NCBI GenBank assembly: GCA_934643865.1
Contig: CAKUCX010000010.1
Coordinates: 6,586-70,585, forward strand
Reading direction: 5' to 3'
Length of the DNA stretch: 64,000 nucleotides
From: an uncultured Kiritimatiellota bacterium
Lineage (GTDB): Bacteria; Verrucomicrobiota; Kiritimatiellia; RFP12; UBA1067
Shown: in pieces, positions 5,382 to 14,659 of the stretch
Layout: every line of letters begins with the position of its first letter
How positions within the stretch are numbered: position 1 is the stretch's first letter
Position numbers and translations under genes: made by a program
Notes under the pieces: model-generated
Seen by the model: the letters and a program-made list of their open reading frames with translations, nothing else
Database searches by the model: none
What the model was told of the DNA's origin: nothing

Positions 5382-8291
5382 CTAGCGGAAAAGCAGGAGC
5401 GTGCCGCGGGCGTAGCCGAACGTGACTTCCGTGCCGTCCTTGGACAGGCGGAACGTCCATGCGGCGGGAACCGTCATCGCCCGGCCGTCCGCATCGGCGA
5501 ACTCGACGGGCGGCAACGCGGCAAGCGGCGTCCCGACGGTCACGAGCGTGCGGAAGCCGAGGGCGTCGGTCTCCAGCAGGGCCTCCGCGCCCGTCACGCG
5601 GAGCTTCGCGCCGGCGCGGAAGGCAAGCGACGGCGCGACGAGCCTCGGCGGCGCGGCGGAGAGAAGCGATTCCGCCGGAAATTCGAGGTCACCGCCGGGG
5701 AAGCCCGCCGCGTGCGTGAACGCCAGCGTGCCGGACGCGACGCGCGTCGCGCCGGCGTAGGTGTTCGCGCCCTGCAGCGTGAGCGTGCCCGCGCCCAGCT
5801 TCGTGAGGCCGCCGTCCACGTAACCGGGCGCGTCGAAGTCCACGAGCGTCACGGCGGGCGTGCCGTCGTAGACGCCCGCCCAGTTCTTCGTCCTCTCCAG
5901 TTCGACCGTCACGTCGTCGCCGTAACCGAAGCCGGGGCAGCAGACAAGAGCGTTTCCGGCGTCGGCGCGCGCCGCCGCGTCGAAGTCCGTCACGACGGCG
6001 GCGGCCACGCCCGCACCCGTCACGCGGAAGCGGCGCGTGCCGATCGGCGGAACCGTGTCGCCGTCGGCGAACGCGACCGCCGCGAGGCCCTTGCCGAAGG
6101 GCCGCTCGAACGCGCTGGCGATCGCGACGGCGTACCCGCCCGTATCGAGGCGCGCGCCGCCCGCGAAGACGGTCACGCGGTCGGGGACGAGGGGGCCGAC
6201 GCCGAAGAACGCGGCGTTGTCCCTCGTCGCGCGCAGCGTGCCGCCGTCGAAGTTCACGTAGAACGCGGCCGCGCCCAGGTCGCCCCGGCTCTGAAGCGCT
6301 TCGACCTCGGCGGCGCTCGATGCCCCTTGGCACTGCCGGCGCAGCTCGGCGCACGCGAGCGTGCCCCGCCCGTTGAGGTTGACGAGCGCCGTGGCCGTGG
6401 CCGACGTGTTCGTGATCATCCAGGCGCAGACGCGCGTGACCTCCGCCGTACACGTGCCGCCCACGGTGAAGGCCGCCGTGTAGCCGTCGCTGTCCGTGAA
6501 GGCGTCGCAGAACCCAAGATCGACCTGCGTCGTGCGCCCGTCCGGGCCGGCCCCGAACGTGCCGCCGAGGCCAATGTAGTGCCCGTAGCCCCCGAGACGC
6601 CGCGCGAGGCGCAGGGGGTCGCCGCCATAGCGCACCACCCCGCCGCGCTGCACGAAGAAGCCGCGTCCGTTCTCGCCGAAGCAGGTGAAGCCCCCGCTTT
6701 CATGCTCGCCGCCCCGGATGTCGAGCGTGGCGTAGCCCCTCGTGCGCCCGAACCAGTTGCGGCTTGCCAGGCTCCCGCGCGAGATGATCTTCGATCCCGC
6801 GCCCGAAAGATAGACGGCGGCCCCCTGCGTACTGCCGCTTCCGGTGAAGAAGTCCGCATAGGCCACGCCGCCGTCCTTCACCTCGAAGAGGGCGAAGTCC
6901 CACGACCCCGTGCCGAGCATCCGGACGTAGCAGGGCGCGAGCACGCCGGGCGGCGCGTCCGATGCCGCCCGCAGCACCGTCGCGCCCTCGATGGAGAGAC
7001 AGGCCGGGTTCACGTTCCCGTTGCCCAGGCCGACCTGGACCGGCATCGTCCCGGACATCGGCACGTTCGGGCCCCAGCTTTCCCCCTTCGTCACGCCGGC
7101 GATGGCCACCTCCCCGGCGTCGACCAGTCGCAGCTTCTCCGAAGCCACCACGAGGTTCGTCAGGACGGCGCCCGCCCCCGCGCCGCCCAGAACCGGCACG
7201 AAGGCGCCCTCCGAGGGCTTGAGCGTGCCGGAGACGGTCGGGCTCGTCACGCGCAGGGTCTCCACCTCGACGCGGCCCCGCAGGGAACCGCCTTTCGACT
7301 TGACGTGCCCGTAGGAGACCTCCATCCTGACCCCGGGATCGGCCGTCACCTTCCCCAGAAGGTGTCCCCGGCTCCCCGAGTAGCCCAGCCTCAGGGAGAC
7401 GACGCCCCCTTCCGCCCCCGTGCCGTGGATGCGCAGCGGGCAGCCGGCCTCGAACACGCTCACAATGCGCCCCGCCGCCGCAAAGAGCGTCCGCTCGGCG
7501 AGTGCGCCCACCGTCCCGTCCTCCATCACGAGGCCGGGCTTTCCCCCGGCGTTCGGGACGTCCGGATTGCCGCCCGCCTCGACCAGCAGGCTCCCGCCTT
7601 CGAGGCGGACGTCGCCGGGGGCGCGCACCCTGGTGACGGGGCGGCCGAGCTCGAACTGCTCGTCCCCCTTCCCCAGGAGCGTGAGCGTGTGACCGCCCAT
7701 GTCGAGGACGTTCGCCGCGCCGCCGAGCCCCCAGCGCTTCTCGGTGTAGAACGCCGTGTCGCCTTCGAGCGTGACGTTCCCGAACACGTTGTGCGAGTTG
7801 AGCGACGCCTGGTGCCAGATCGCGCCCGTGCCGTCCGGCCCCGCGCCGCGCACGTACAGGTGGGTTGCAGAGAGCGGCGTCGCCACCTGGCTGCCCGGCG
7901 TGTACCCCTCGAACGCGGCGGTGCCGGCGTTGTGCCACGTGTTGTGGATCTTGAAGCGCGCGCCGTCCGCCACGTGGATCTCGCCGGGCGTGCCGAACGC
8001 GCCCGTCGTCCCCACGCCCGGATCGCCGGTGAGGACGCCCGCCTCGACCCAGATCGCGCCCGTGAACGTGCGGTAGGGCGTCACGCCGAAGTCGCACGTG
8101 CCCGCGCCCGTCTTGCGGATCTCGTCCACGCCGGCCGGCAGGTCCTCCGCGTAGGCGAACGTCTCGCCCGCCGGGACGTCGATGGTCAGCCGCGCGCCGT
8201 CCTGCGACACGGTGGCCGCCGCCAGGCCCAGTCCGCAGAGCGCCGCGCAGACGCCCAACCCGCCTCTCGCCCTCTCCATTCTCCTGTTCAT
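5382..8291 (-). CDS. Secreted autotransporter-type beta-strand surface protein with short C-terminal tail
   Basis: A 969-residue exported protein. Residues 1-27 form a signal peptide (two Arg clusters, then GLGVCAALCGLGLAAA). The body is beta-rich and Gly/Thr-rich. It contains autotransporter-associated strand motifs (KTGAGTCDFG near the N-terminus, KLGAGTLTLQGANTYAGA with VASGTLAF near the C-terminus), implying a right-handed beta-helix passenger. No C-terminal membrane barrel is visible. The protein instead ends RGTLLLFR, the short tail shared by five other secreted proteins here. The start at 8291 follows AAGGAGGG and begins the signal peptide. It lies 25 bp behind the DUF6259 gene as last gene of a four-gene operon. 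A role in surface display or glycan binding is inferred. Confidence 0.88.
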   Translation of the reverse strand: MNRRMERARGGLGVCAALCGLGLAAATVSQDGARLTIDVPAGETFAYAEDLPAGVDEIRKTGAGTCDFGVTPYRTFTGAIWVEAGVLTGDPGVGTTGAFGTPGEIHVADGARFKIHNTWHNAGTAAFEGYTPGSQVATPLSATHLYVRGAGPDGTGAIWHQASLNSHNVFGNVTLEGDTAFYTEKRWGLGGAANVLDMGGHTLTLLGKGDEQFELGRPVTRVRAPGDVRLEGGSLLVEAGGNPDVPNAGGKPGLVMEDGTVGALAERTLFAAAGRIVSVFEAGCPLRIHGTGAEGGVVSLRLGYSGSRGHLLGKVTADPGVRMEVSYGHVKSKGGSLRGRVEVETLRVTSPTVSGTLKPSEGAFVPVLGGAGAGAVLTNLVVASEKLRLVDAGEVAIAGVTKGESWGPNVPMSGTMPVQVGLGNGNVNPACLSIEGATVLRAASDAPPGVLAPCYVRMLGTGSWDFALFEVKDGGVAYADFFTGSGSTQGAAVYLSGAGSKIISRGSLASRNWFGRTRGYATLDIRGGEHESGGFTCFGENGRGFFVQRGGVVRYGGDPLRLARRLGGYGHYIGLGGTFGAGPDGRTTQVDLGFCDAFTDSDGYTAAFTVGGTCTAEVTRVCAWMITNTSATATALVNLNGRGTLACAELRRQCQGASSAAEVEALQSRGDLGAAAFYVNFDGGTLRATRDNAAFFGVGPLVPDRVTVFAGGARLDTGGYAVAIASAFERPFGKGLAAVAFADGDTVPPIGTRRFRVTGAGVAAAVVTDFDAAARADAGNALVCCPGFGYGDDVTVELERTKNWAGVYDGTPAVTLVDFDAPGYVDGGLTKLGAGTLTLQGANTYAGATRVASGTLAFTHAAGFPGGDLEFPAESLLSAAPPRLVAPSLAFRAGAKLRVTGAEALLETDALGFRTLVTVGTPLAALPPVEFADADGRAMTVPAAWTFRLSKDGTEVTFGYARGTLLLFR

Positions 8292-8316
8292 GGCGCGTCC
8301 CTCCTTGTCGTAGGTG

Positions 8317-11300
8317 TCAATCGGTCTGTTCCCCGCCCCCGCCGGGAACGCCCTGCGGCGGCTCGATCTCCACGCCCCAGCACGTGCCGGGCTCGAACGC
8401 GAGCGGCCCCTCCAGCTCGGCGCGGGAGAACGGCGTGCGCCGTCCCTCGGCGTCGACGCGCGTGAAGCGGCAGCGTTCCGGATCGACGCCGAGGTCCCTC
8501 CAGTCGAGGCGCACGCGCGCACGTGCCGTCTCGCCGTCGGAGAAGTTCGTGAAGTAGACGAAGGCGCGCTTCGGGCGGCCCGTCTTCCAGAGGCGCGCGC
8601 CGTCCGCCGCGTAGTCGTAGGCCAGCTCCAGGCGCGCGCCCGTCTGGACGATCGGCATCGTCACGGCGTGCTTCTTCCCGAAGACGTCCCACACCTCGCT
8701 CCACATCGGCACGTCGTCGCGCAGCGCGGGCGGGCGGCGCATCTCCGCCTTGTAGAACCACGGCGCGTTGTGCCAGCGGAAGCGCACGCACGCGCGCAGG
8801 TACGGCCCGAGCGCGGGGTCGCGGCAGAACGCCGCCGGGAACCAGCCGAAGAGCTCGCCGTCCGCCAGCACGTTCGCGAACTTCATGCGCATCTGGCGCC
8901 GTCCCGCCGGGCCGGTCACGTAGGAGCGGCAGTAGGGGAACGCCGCCGTCGCGTACACGACCTCGAAGGCCGGCACCGTGTCGACGCCGCCGAGGATGTT
9001 CCAGCACACGAAGGCGTCGATCTGGCCGATCGTGTGTTCCGCGTTGGCCTCGGTCGCGAGGAAGATCGGCTTCTGCGCCTTCGCGCGCACGCCCTCCAGC
9101 AGCGTGCGGTAGGCGTCCTGCCACCAGTGGCCGCCGCCGAAGGGATGGCCGTGCGCGGCGTTGCGGCAGTCGATCGTGGAGAACGCGCCCACCTGGTCCA
9201 TGTAGTAGCCGTCGCAGCCGGAGGCGTTCACCACCTTGTCGCCGTTCTCCGCCACCTTGTCGCGCCAGACCCGGAAGGCGGGGCACATGGCCGCGAAGGT
9301 GACCTTCTGTCCGTTCGTCTCGACGGTGCGGTAGTGTTCGGTGTAGAGCGAGCCGTCGCGGCGGCGGCAGGCCCCGGCGGCGCCCTCCCGGGAGAACTTC
9401 CAGTCCTCGCAGCCCCGGTCGTGCGTGTCCCAGATGTGGCCGTTCGTGTAGGGGACGACCTTCGCGCCCCAGTCGTGGATCTGCCGGATGCCGTCCTCGA
9501 AGCCGGGCTTCGCGGGGAAGTAGTGCGGGTAGTCGTTGTCGAACGGGATCTGGTGCCAGTGGTACCACTGCGCCATCACGGGCACGCCGAGGTAGTCAAG
9601 CGCCGTGCGCACGTCGTTCGTCGCCTGCTGCGCGAAGCCGTAGGTGCGCACGATGAAGCCGAGCCGCTTGAACCAGTCGGGCGTGGAGAGGCGCCCCTCC
9701 GGCCCCATCGCGGGATACGAGCGGCTGTGCGCGCGCGCCCAGTCGCGGTAGAAAAGCGCAGCGTCGTACCAGTCGCCCGGCATCGCCTTCCAGACGACCG
9801 CGCCGGGCAGCACGCTCTCGGCGGCGGGGTCCGCGCCGTCCCAGGCGAGCCGGTGCGTGAGTTCGAGCCGCACGGCCGAACGGTCGGGGAGGCCGCGCAT
9901 CCCGATGAACTTCGCGCCGGTGTGGGGGTCGTGCGCACCCACGTAGAAGCAGCGCCCGCTCTGCTCGTCCCAGACCGCCTCCCACTGCATCGCGCAGTGC
10001 ATCGCCGGGTAGTTCCCACGATGGTTCACCTCCGCCGAGCAGGGCGCGCGTTCCACGCGGCCCATCACATGCGGGTAGAGCGCGCACATCCCCAACGTGC
10101 CGTCGAGGGAGAGCGCGCCCACCGTCGCCTCCACGAGCGCGTAGCCGGGATTCCCGCTCGTGCCCCGCCACCGCCAGGCGGCGCTCGCGCCGTCCTCGCC
10201 GGGCGCGACCGACACCGTGACGGACATCTCCGCGAGCGCGGGATGCCCCGCCGGCCCTCGGAAGCGCCACGAGCGCCCGTCGGGCCCGACCGCCGCCTCC
10301 CGCCACGCCGCCGTCGAGTCGAACCGCAGGCGGCGGCCCGTCGCGACCTCCTCCACCACCACCTCCATGAGCGGCTGGGGCCCCGTCGCGACGGTGCGGC
10401 CCTCCACCTTCACGTACTTCACCTCCGCGCGCGTCCCATCCAGGACGCCCACGCCGACCGCGAGGTTCGCCACCCGCGCCACCGTGACCGTCTCGCCGGG
10501 GCGCGCCACGTCGGCGGCGGCCGCAAGGTCGAGCCGGCGCACGAACCCCGGCCGCCCCATCGGCGGCGGGGCGGCGAGGGCCGCCGCCGGATCCGCCGCC
10601 GTCCCCCAGCGGTAGAACGCCGTCCGGCGGTCCGGCGTGCCCGGCCACTCCCGGCGGGACACCGTTTCCGTCGCATGCAGATACGCGGTCTTCGTCTTCG
10701 GGTCGAAGTAGGCGCAGTTGTTCGGCGAATACGCCGCCATGAAGTCCGCCCCGTCCACGAGCGCGCTGAAGGTCCGGCCGGCCGGGCGCACGGCGCCCTT
10801 CGCCGAGCCCGCCGCCGGAACCGCGTCGAGCGCGACCTGCGCCGCGTCCGTCGCGCAGCGCGGGAACGCCCCGTAGGGCACATGGACGACGCCCGTCCAG
10901 TGCTGTTCCCAGACGCCCGGGCCGTCCTGGCGCGTGGACATGACGAGGTAGACCCACTCCGGGCTGTCGTTCAGGAAGACCCACTCGTAGGTGGCGCGCG
11001 GGTCGGCCGCCGAGTGCCGCCCCCCGCTCACGAACCCGCCGGACGTGCGGATCTGGCGGAAGAGCGGCCCCCGGCCGAAGTCCCGGAGCTGCGCGTCCGG
11101 GTCCTGCGCGAGAAGCCACGTCCCCGCAAGGCCCTGGTCGTTCCCCGTCGCATAGACGCGGTCCCGCCAGCCCAGGGACACCTCCTTGCCCGAGGCCGCC
11201 CAGCGGATGCGTCCCGGCAGGGCCCCGTTCCGGCCCCGCGCGAAGGTGAGCGCAAACGCCGCCGTCTCCACCGTGATGTCCTCGCACGGCACGCCCGCCC

Positions 11301-11622
11301 CGGCGCGCGCCGCCCCCGCGCCGCGCGACAGGCCGAGCGCGAGCGCGCGGCTGCGCGACTGCGCAACCTGCACGGGCGTCGCGCGCACCACGCACGTCCC
11401 GGCCCCGACGATCATCTGCGACGTGGCGTCCGCCCCGTCCAGCGTGGCGCGCAGGGCGGCCGCGTCGGCCAGCGGCTCCGGAACCGGCACGAGCAACAGC
11501 CCGCTCGCCGGCAGGTCCGCCACCTCCATCGTGAATACGCCGCCCGCCGCCGCCGCCATCGGCCACAGGCCGAGGCCCAACGCCAGCCCCAGAAGACCTC
11601 CCAACGCCCTTCTCCTCATCAT
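8317..11622 (-). CDS. Secreted DUF6259-type predicted glycoside hydrolase
   Basis: About 1101 residues. A signal peptide (RRRALGGLLGLALGLGL, then MAAAAGG) leads into a long beta-sandwich N-terminal half. From about residue 620 follows a TIM-barrel-like region with aromatic and acidic motifs (WYHWHQIPFDNDYPHYFPAK, GCDGYYMDQVG near residue 800, FLATEANAEHTIGQIDAF). This layout matches the uncharacterised DUF6259 family, often placed in glycan-degradation clusters. The Asp residues of GCDGYYMDQ are the best catalytic candidates by analogy with clan GH-D/GH31 barrels, which is inference. The start is uncertain among TTG 11625, ATG 11622 and ATG 11619. It follows the oxidoreductase by 22 bp in the same operon. 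Substrate unknown. Confidence 0.85.
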   Translation of the reverse strand: MMRRRALGGLLGLALGLGLWPMAAAAGGVFTMEVADLPASGLLLVPVPEPLADAAALRATLDGADATSQMIVGAGTCVVRATPVQVAQSRSRALALGLSRGAGAARAGAGVPCEDITVETAAFALTFARGRNGALPGRIRWAASGKEVSLGWRDRVYATGNDQGLAGTWLLAQDPDAQLRDFGRGPLFRQIRTSGGFVSGGRHSAADPRATYEWVFLNDSPEWVYLVMSTRQDGPGVWEQHWTGVVHVPYGAFPRCATDAAQVALDAVPAAGSAKGAVRPAGRTFSALVDGADFMAAYSPNNCAYFDPKTKTAYLHATETVSRREWPGTPDRRTAFYRWGTAADPAAALAAPPPMGRPGFVRRLDLAAAADVARPGETVTVARVANLAVGVGVLDGTRAEVKYVKVEGRTVATGPQPLMEVVVEEVATGRRLRFDSTAAWREAAVGPDGRSWRFRGPAGHPALAEMSVTVSVAPGEDGASAAWRWRGTSGNPGYALVEATVGALSLDGTLGMCALYPHVMGRVERAPCSAEVNHRGNYPAMHCAMQWEAVWDEQSGRCFYVGAHDPHTGAKFIGMRGLPDRSAVRLELTHRLAWDGADPAAESVLPGAVVWKAMPGDWYDAALFYRDWARAHSRSYPAMGPEGRLSTPDWFKRLGFIVRTYGFAQQATNDVRTALDYLGVPVMAQWYHWHQIPFDNDYPHYFPAKPGFEDGIRQIHDWGAKVVPYTNGHIWDTHDRGCEDWKFSREGAAGACRRRDGSLYTEHYRTVETNGQKVTFAAMCPAFRVWRDKVAENGDKVVNASGCDGYYMDQVGAFSTIDCRNAAHGHPFGGGHWWQDAYRTLLEGVRAKAQKPIFLATEANAEHTIGQIDAFVCWNILGGVDTVPAFEVVYATAAFPYCRSYVTGPAGRRQMRMKFANVLADGELFGWFPAAFCRDPALGPYLRACVRFRWHNAPWFYKAEMRRPPALRDDVPMWSEVWDVFGKKHAVTMPIVQTGARLELAYDYAADGARLWKTGRPKRAFVYFTNFSDGETARARVRLDWRDLGVDPERCRFTRVDAEGRRTPFSRAELEGPLAFEPGTCWGVEIEPPQGVPGGGGEQTD

Positions 11623-11644
11623 CAAGCCCCCTTCCGCCGCGCGC

Positions 11645-13027
11645 TCAGAGCGTCCAGCCGTTCTCGTAGTGGCTGTGCAGCAGCCTGTCCGCCGCGTCGT
11701 TGCCGTTCGTGACCTTCATCGCCGCCGGGTCGAATTCGACCGGCTTCTGCGTCTGGAGGGCGAGGTTGCCGAGCTGGACGAACTCCGTGATGTACTGCGC
11801 GAAGCCGAAGTCGCAGCTCGCGGCCTCGCCGCCCCTGCAGGCCTGCAGCCACTCGCCGTAGATCCAGCCCGCGCGGCGCGGCTTCGTGCGCGGCAGCGCG
11901 TTCGCCCGCGCCTCCAGCGCCGTGTCGAAGAAGACAAGCCGGCAGTCCTTCGGCTTCATCGTATCGAAGAGGACGGCGCCCTTCGTGCCGTAGTAGAGCA
12001 CGCCCTCCGCCGGGAGGCGGTACGCGCCCGCCGCCTTCGGCGTCGGCGGCAGGAGGCCGCCGTCGTACCACGTGAGGCGCACGGGGTGCCCGTACTTGCA
12101 CGTCGCGTAGTCGTAGGTGACGAGGCTGGCGAGCGGGAACGCGACGGCGCTCACGCGCGACGAACTCGCCTCGACGCGCTGCGGCCACTTCAGGCCGAGC
12201 GCGCGGTAGACCGTGTTCGCGCGGTGGCAGCCCATGTCGCCGAGCGCACCCGCGCCGTACTCGAACCAGCCCCGGAAGTTGAACGGATGGTAGACGGCGT
12301 CGCCGCACCACGCCTCCTTCGACAGCTTCTCGTACGGCGCGTGCCTGCCCCACTTCGAGGCGAACGGCACGCGCTTCGCCGGGCCGCACCACATGTCCCA
12401 GTCGAAGCCGTCGGGCACCGGGTCCTCCCAGTCGGGAAGCTCCGCCATGCCCTGCGGCCAGACGGGGCGGCGGCTCCACGCCGCGACGTCGCGCACCTCG
12501 CCCAGGAGGCCCGCGTCGAGGATCTCGTAGAGGCGGACGCTCGCCTCGTCGTTCGAGGTGCAGGCCGTGACCTGCGTCGCCGTGCCGGCCTTCTTCGCCG
12601 CCGCGACGACGGCGCGGCATTCGTCGACCTTGCGCGTGAGCGGCTTCACGCAGCAGACGTGCTTCTTCGCCGCGAGCGCGGCGAGCGTGACGAGCGTGTG
12701 CCAGTGGTCGGGGCAGCCGCAGTAGAGCGCGTCCGCACGGTCCCCCTCCACCCGCAGCATCTCGCGGTAGTCCTTGTAGCGGCGCGCGTCCGGGAACTTG
12801 TCGAACGTGCGCTTCGCGTACGTCCAGTCGAGGTCGCAGAGCGCGACGACCTCGAAGCCGGCCGTGCGGCAGTCCTGAAGCTGGCTGAAGCCGATGCCGC
12901 CCACGCCGACGCCGGCGAGCGTGATGCGGTTCGAGGGGGCGTTCGCGCCGAGGACGGACGCGGGGACGAGGGTCGGGGCGGCGCCGGCGGCGAGCATGCC
13001 GCCGAGGAAGTTCTTGCGCGAAGTCAT
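11645..13027 (-). CDS. Gfo/Idh/MocA-family oxidoreductase, exported
   Basis: A 460-residue NAD(P)-dependent sugar oxidoreductase. The N-terminus has a secretion signal (TSRKNFLGGMLAAGAAPTLV) like that of exported Gfo/Idh/MocA proteins carried folded with cofactor. The Rossmann fold follows (ITLAGVGVGGIGFSQL, VALCDLD), then the family motif CCVKPLTRK in place of the common EKP; the catalytic Lys is present. The C-terminal alpha/beta domain includes GDMGCHRANTVYRAL. The start at 13027 follows AGGAGC, two bases after the DUF1080 gene stop, so the two are translationally coupled. Such pairs oxidise glycosides at C3 and then cleave the 3-keto-glycoside; that pathway assignment comes from family knowledge. 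Confidence 0.92.
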   Translation of the reverse strand: MTSRKNFLGGMLAAGAAPTLVPASVLGANAPSNRITLAGVGVGGIGFSQLQDCRTAGFEVVALCDLDWTYAKRTFDKFPDARRYKDYREMLRVEGDRADALYCGCPDHWHTLVTLAALAAKKHVCCVKPLTRKVDECRAVVAAAKKAGTATQVTACTSNDEASVRLYEILDAGLLGEVRDVAAWSRRPVWPQGMAELPDWEDPVPDGFDWDMWCGPAKRVPFASKWGRHAPYEKLSKEAWCGDAVYHPFNFRGWFEYGAGALGDMGCHRANTVYRALGLKWPQRVEASSSRVSAVAFPLASLVTYDYATCKYGHPVRLTWYDGGLLPPTPKAAGAYRLPAEGVLYYGTKGAVLFDTMKPKDCRLVFFDTALEARANALPRTKPRRAGWIYGEWLQACRGGEAASCDFGFAQYITEFVQLGNLALQTQKPVEFDPAAMKVTNGNDAADRLLHSHYENGWTL

Positions 13028-13029
13028 GA

Positions 13030-13743
13030 TCAAAGCTCCTTGACCTGGATGTTGCGGAAGCGGACGGGCATCGTGTGCCCGAGGAAGCCGATGTAGCCGG
13101 ATGCGTTGTGGAGGCCGGGGTGCGGCTTGCCGTCGGGCGTCCGTCCGTCCACCGGCAGGTCCCGGACGCTCGTCGCGAGGATCGTCACGCCGTTGAGGAC
13201 GACCGTGACGTTCGGCCCGACGGCGGTGACCTCGTAGTCGTTCCATTCGCCGACAGGGCGCAGATGGCCCTTCTGCGCGGCGACGACGCCGTAGATCGAG
13301 CCGCAGTACTGCCAGGACTTGTTGTTCTGCTTGAGCGAACCCGTGTCGTCGAGGATCTGGATCTCCATGCCGTTGTAGGCGGCGTCGCCGAGGACCTTGC
13401 TGCCGCCGGCAAGCGCGCCGCCGCCGAGGCATTCCCGCCCGGCGCGGACCGCGAAGCCGTTGTTGCCGTTCGCCACGAGCTTGAACTGGAAGCGCGCGGA
13501 GAAGTCGGCAAGCTCCTTTTCGTAGAAGAGGTTGCCGAAGTTCTTCGGCCCCTCCCTGAAGACGAGCTCGCCGTCCTCGACGTAGAAGAGGTGCGTCGCG
13601 CCCGTCCAGCCGGCGAGGTCGCGCCCGTTGAAGATCGGTCGGTAGCCGTCGCCCGCGCCGCGCGGGCGGCTTGCGCAGCCCGCAAGCGCCAGCCCCAGCG
13701 CCGCCGCCGCGAACACGTTCATCATGTACGCTCTTTTCATCAT
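13030..13743 (-). CDS. DUF1080 (3-keto-disaccharide hydrolase family) lipoprotein
   Basis: A 237-residue lipoprotein: the signal peptide ends in the lipobox LAGC near residue 22, so it is probably anchored to a membrane facing the periplasm. The mature part is one DUF1080 beta-jelly-roll (FNGRDLAGWTG, DGELVFREGPKNFGNLFYE, GNNGFAVRAG, YNGMEIQILDD, NDYEVTAVGPNVTVVLNGV, GYIGFLGH, VRFRNIQVKEL). Family members hydrolyse 3-keto-glycosides made by Gfo/Idh/MocA dehydrogenases; the next gene, 2 bp away, is such a dehydrogenase. ATG 13743 is followed by a second ATG at 13740; AGAGGGAG lies upstream. It heads the four-gene operon reaching 5382. A TACACT element at 13825-13830 (minus strand) may be its promoter. 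Confidence 0.92.
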   Translation of the reverse strand: MMKRAYMMNVFAAAALGLALAGCASRPRGAGDGYRPIFNGRDLAGWTGATHLFYVEDGELVFREGPKNFGNLFYEKELADFSARFQFKLVANGNNGFAVRAGRECLGGGALAGGSKVLGDAAYNGMEIQILDDTGSLKQNNKSWQYCGSIYGVVAAQKGHLRPVGEWNDYEVTAVGPNVTVVLNGVTILATSVRDLPVDGRTPDGKPHPGLHNASGYIGFLGHTMPVRFRNIQVKEL

Positions 13744-13871
13744 GCCGTCTCTGCTCCCTCTTTTGGTTCGACTCGCCCGCCACGCTTCCAGGCCCGGCCG
13801 GCGGGCCTCGGCCGCGTCGATGGCAGTGTAGCACACCGCGCAGGGCGGAACGCCAAAATATCGTAGAAAAT

Positions 13872-14657
13872 TTACGCCAATAAAGCGAAATGCGCGCGCC
13901 AGCGGGCGCGGTCGGCGGCGGACGTCTCCTCCGTTCGGCCGAGCCGGACGGGGATGCCGAACTTCGCGTACTTTTCGAGCCCCAGCGCGTGGTACGGGCA
14001 GGCCTCGACCCGCTCCACGCCGCGCAGGCCGCCGACGAACGCGCGAAGCGCGTCCAGGTCGGCGGCCGAGTCGTTCAGCCCCGGCACGAGCGGGCAGCGG
14101 ATCCAGAGCCGCGCGCCCGCCGCGTCGAGGCGGCGGAGGTTCGCGAGGATCCGCGCGTTCCCGGCGCCCGTCAGGGCGCGGTGCCGCGCCTCGTCCATGC
14201 ATTTGAGGTCATAGAGGAAGAGATCGACGTGCGGCAGCAGCCGCTCGAACGTCGCCCACGGCGCCGCGCCGCACGTGTCGAGCGCGACCTTCACGCCCTG
14301 CGCCCGCGCGGCCGCCGCGAGCGCGACGGCGAAGGCCGGCTGCGCCGTCGGCTCGCCGCCCGTGAGCGTGAGGCCGCCGTCCGCGCCGTAGAACGGCCGG
14401 TCGGCGAGGACGTCGGCCATCACGTCGGCGACGGACATCTCGCGTCCGCAGATCTCGCCCGTCGTCACGGCCCGCTGCGGCGCGGCCGCCTGGGATTCGG
14501 GGTTGTGGCACCAGGCGCAGCGGAGCGGGCAACCCTTCAAGAAGACGCTCGTGCGGAGGCCGGGGCCGTCCTTCACGCTGCCGCGCTTGATGTCGAAGAC
14601 GATGCCCGTCGGTGCCGATCGGATGCCGACGGAGGACGCGGCGGCCGCCCCGCGCAT
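13872..14657 (-). CDS. Glycyl radical enzyme activase (radical SAM)
   Basis: A 261-residue PflA-type radical SAM enzyme that would use S-adenosylmethionine and a 4Fe-4S cluster to abstract hydrogen from the glycyl site of the enzyme encoded just upstream. The cluster motif is KGCPLRCAWCHNPES (C-x3-C-x2-C), followed by LTGGEPTAQP, the SAM-binding GGEP motif. The extra ferredoxin-like cysteine clusters of many activases are missing; only a short linker separates the two motifs, as in PflA itself. AAGGAGG inside the end of the preceding gene serves the ATG at 14657, two bases beyond that gene's stop. Confident in function; the partner follows from position. Confidence 0.93.
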   Translation of the reverse strand: MRGAAAASSVGIRSAPTGIVFDIKRGSVKDGPGLRTSVFLKGCPLRCAWCHNPESQAAAPQRAVTTGEICGREMSVADVMADVLADRPFYGADGGLTLTGGEPTAQPAFAVALAAAARAQGVKVALDTCGAAPWATFERLLPHVDLFLYDLKCMDEARHRALTGAGNARILANLRRLDAAGARLWIRCPLVPGLNDSAADLDALRAFVGGLRGVERVEACPYHALGLEKYAKFGIPVRLGRTEETSAADRARWRAHFALLA

Positions 14658-14659
14658 GG

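Noticed and set aside
5286..8465. Very long plus-strand open frame opposite the autotransporter-type gene
   Set aside because: Arg/Ala-rich antisense shadow caused by high GC; no ribosome binding site or domains, while the minus strand has a signal peptide, family motifs and a conserved tail.
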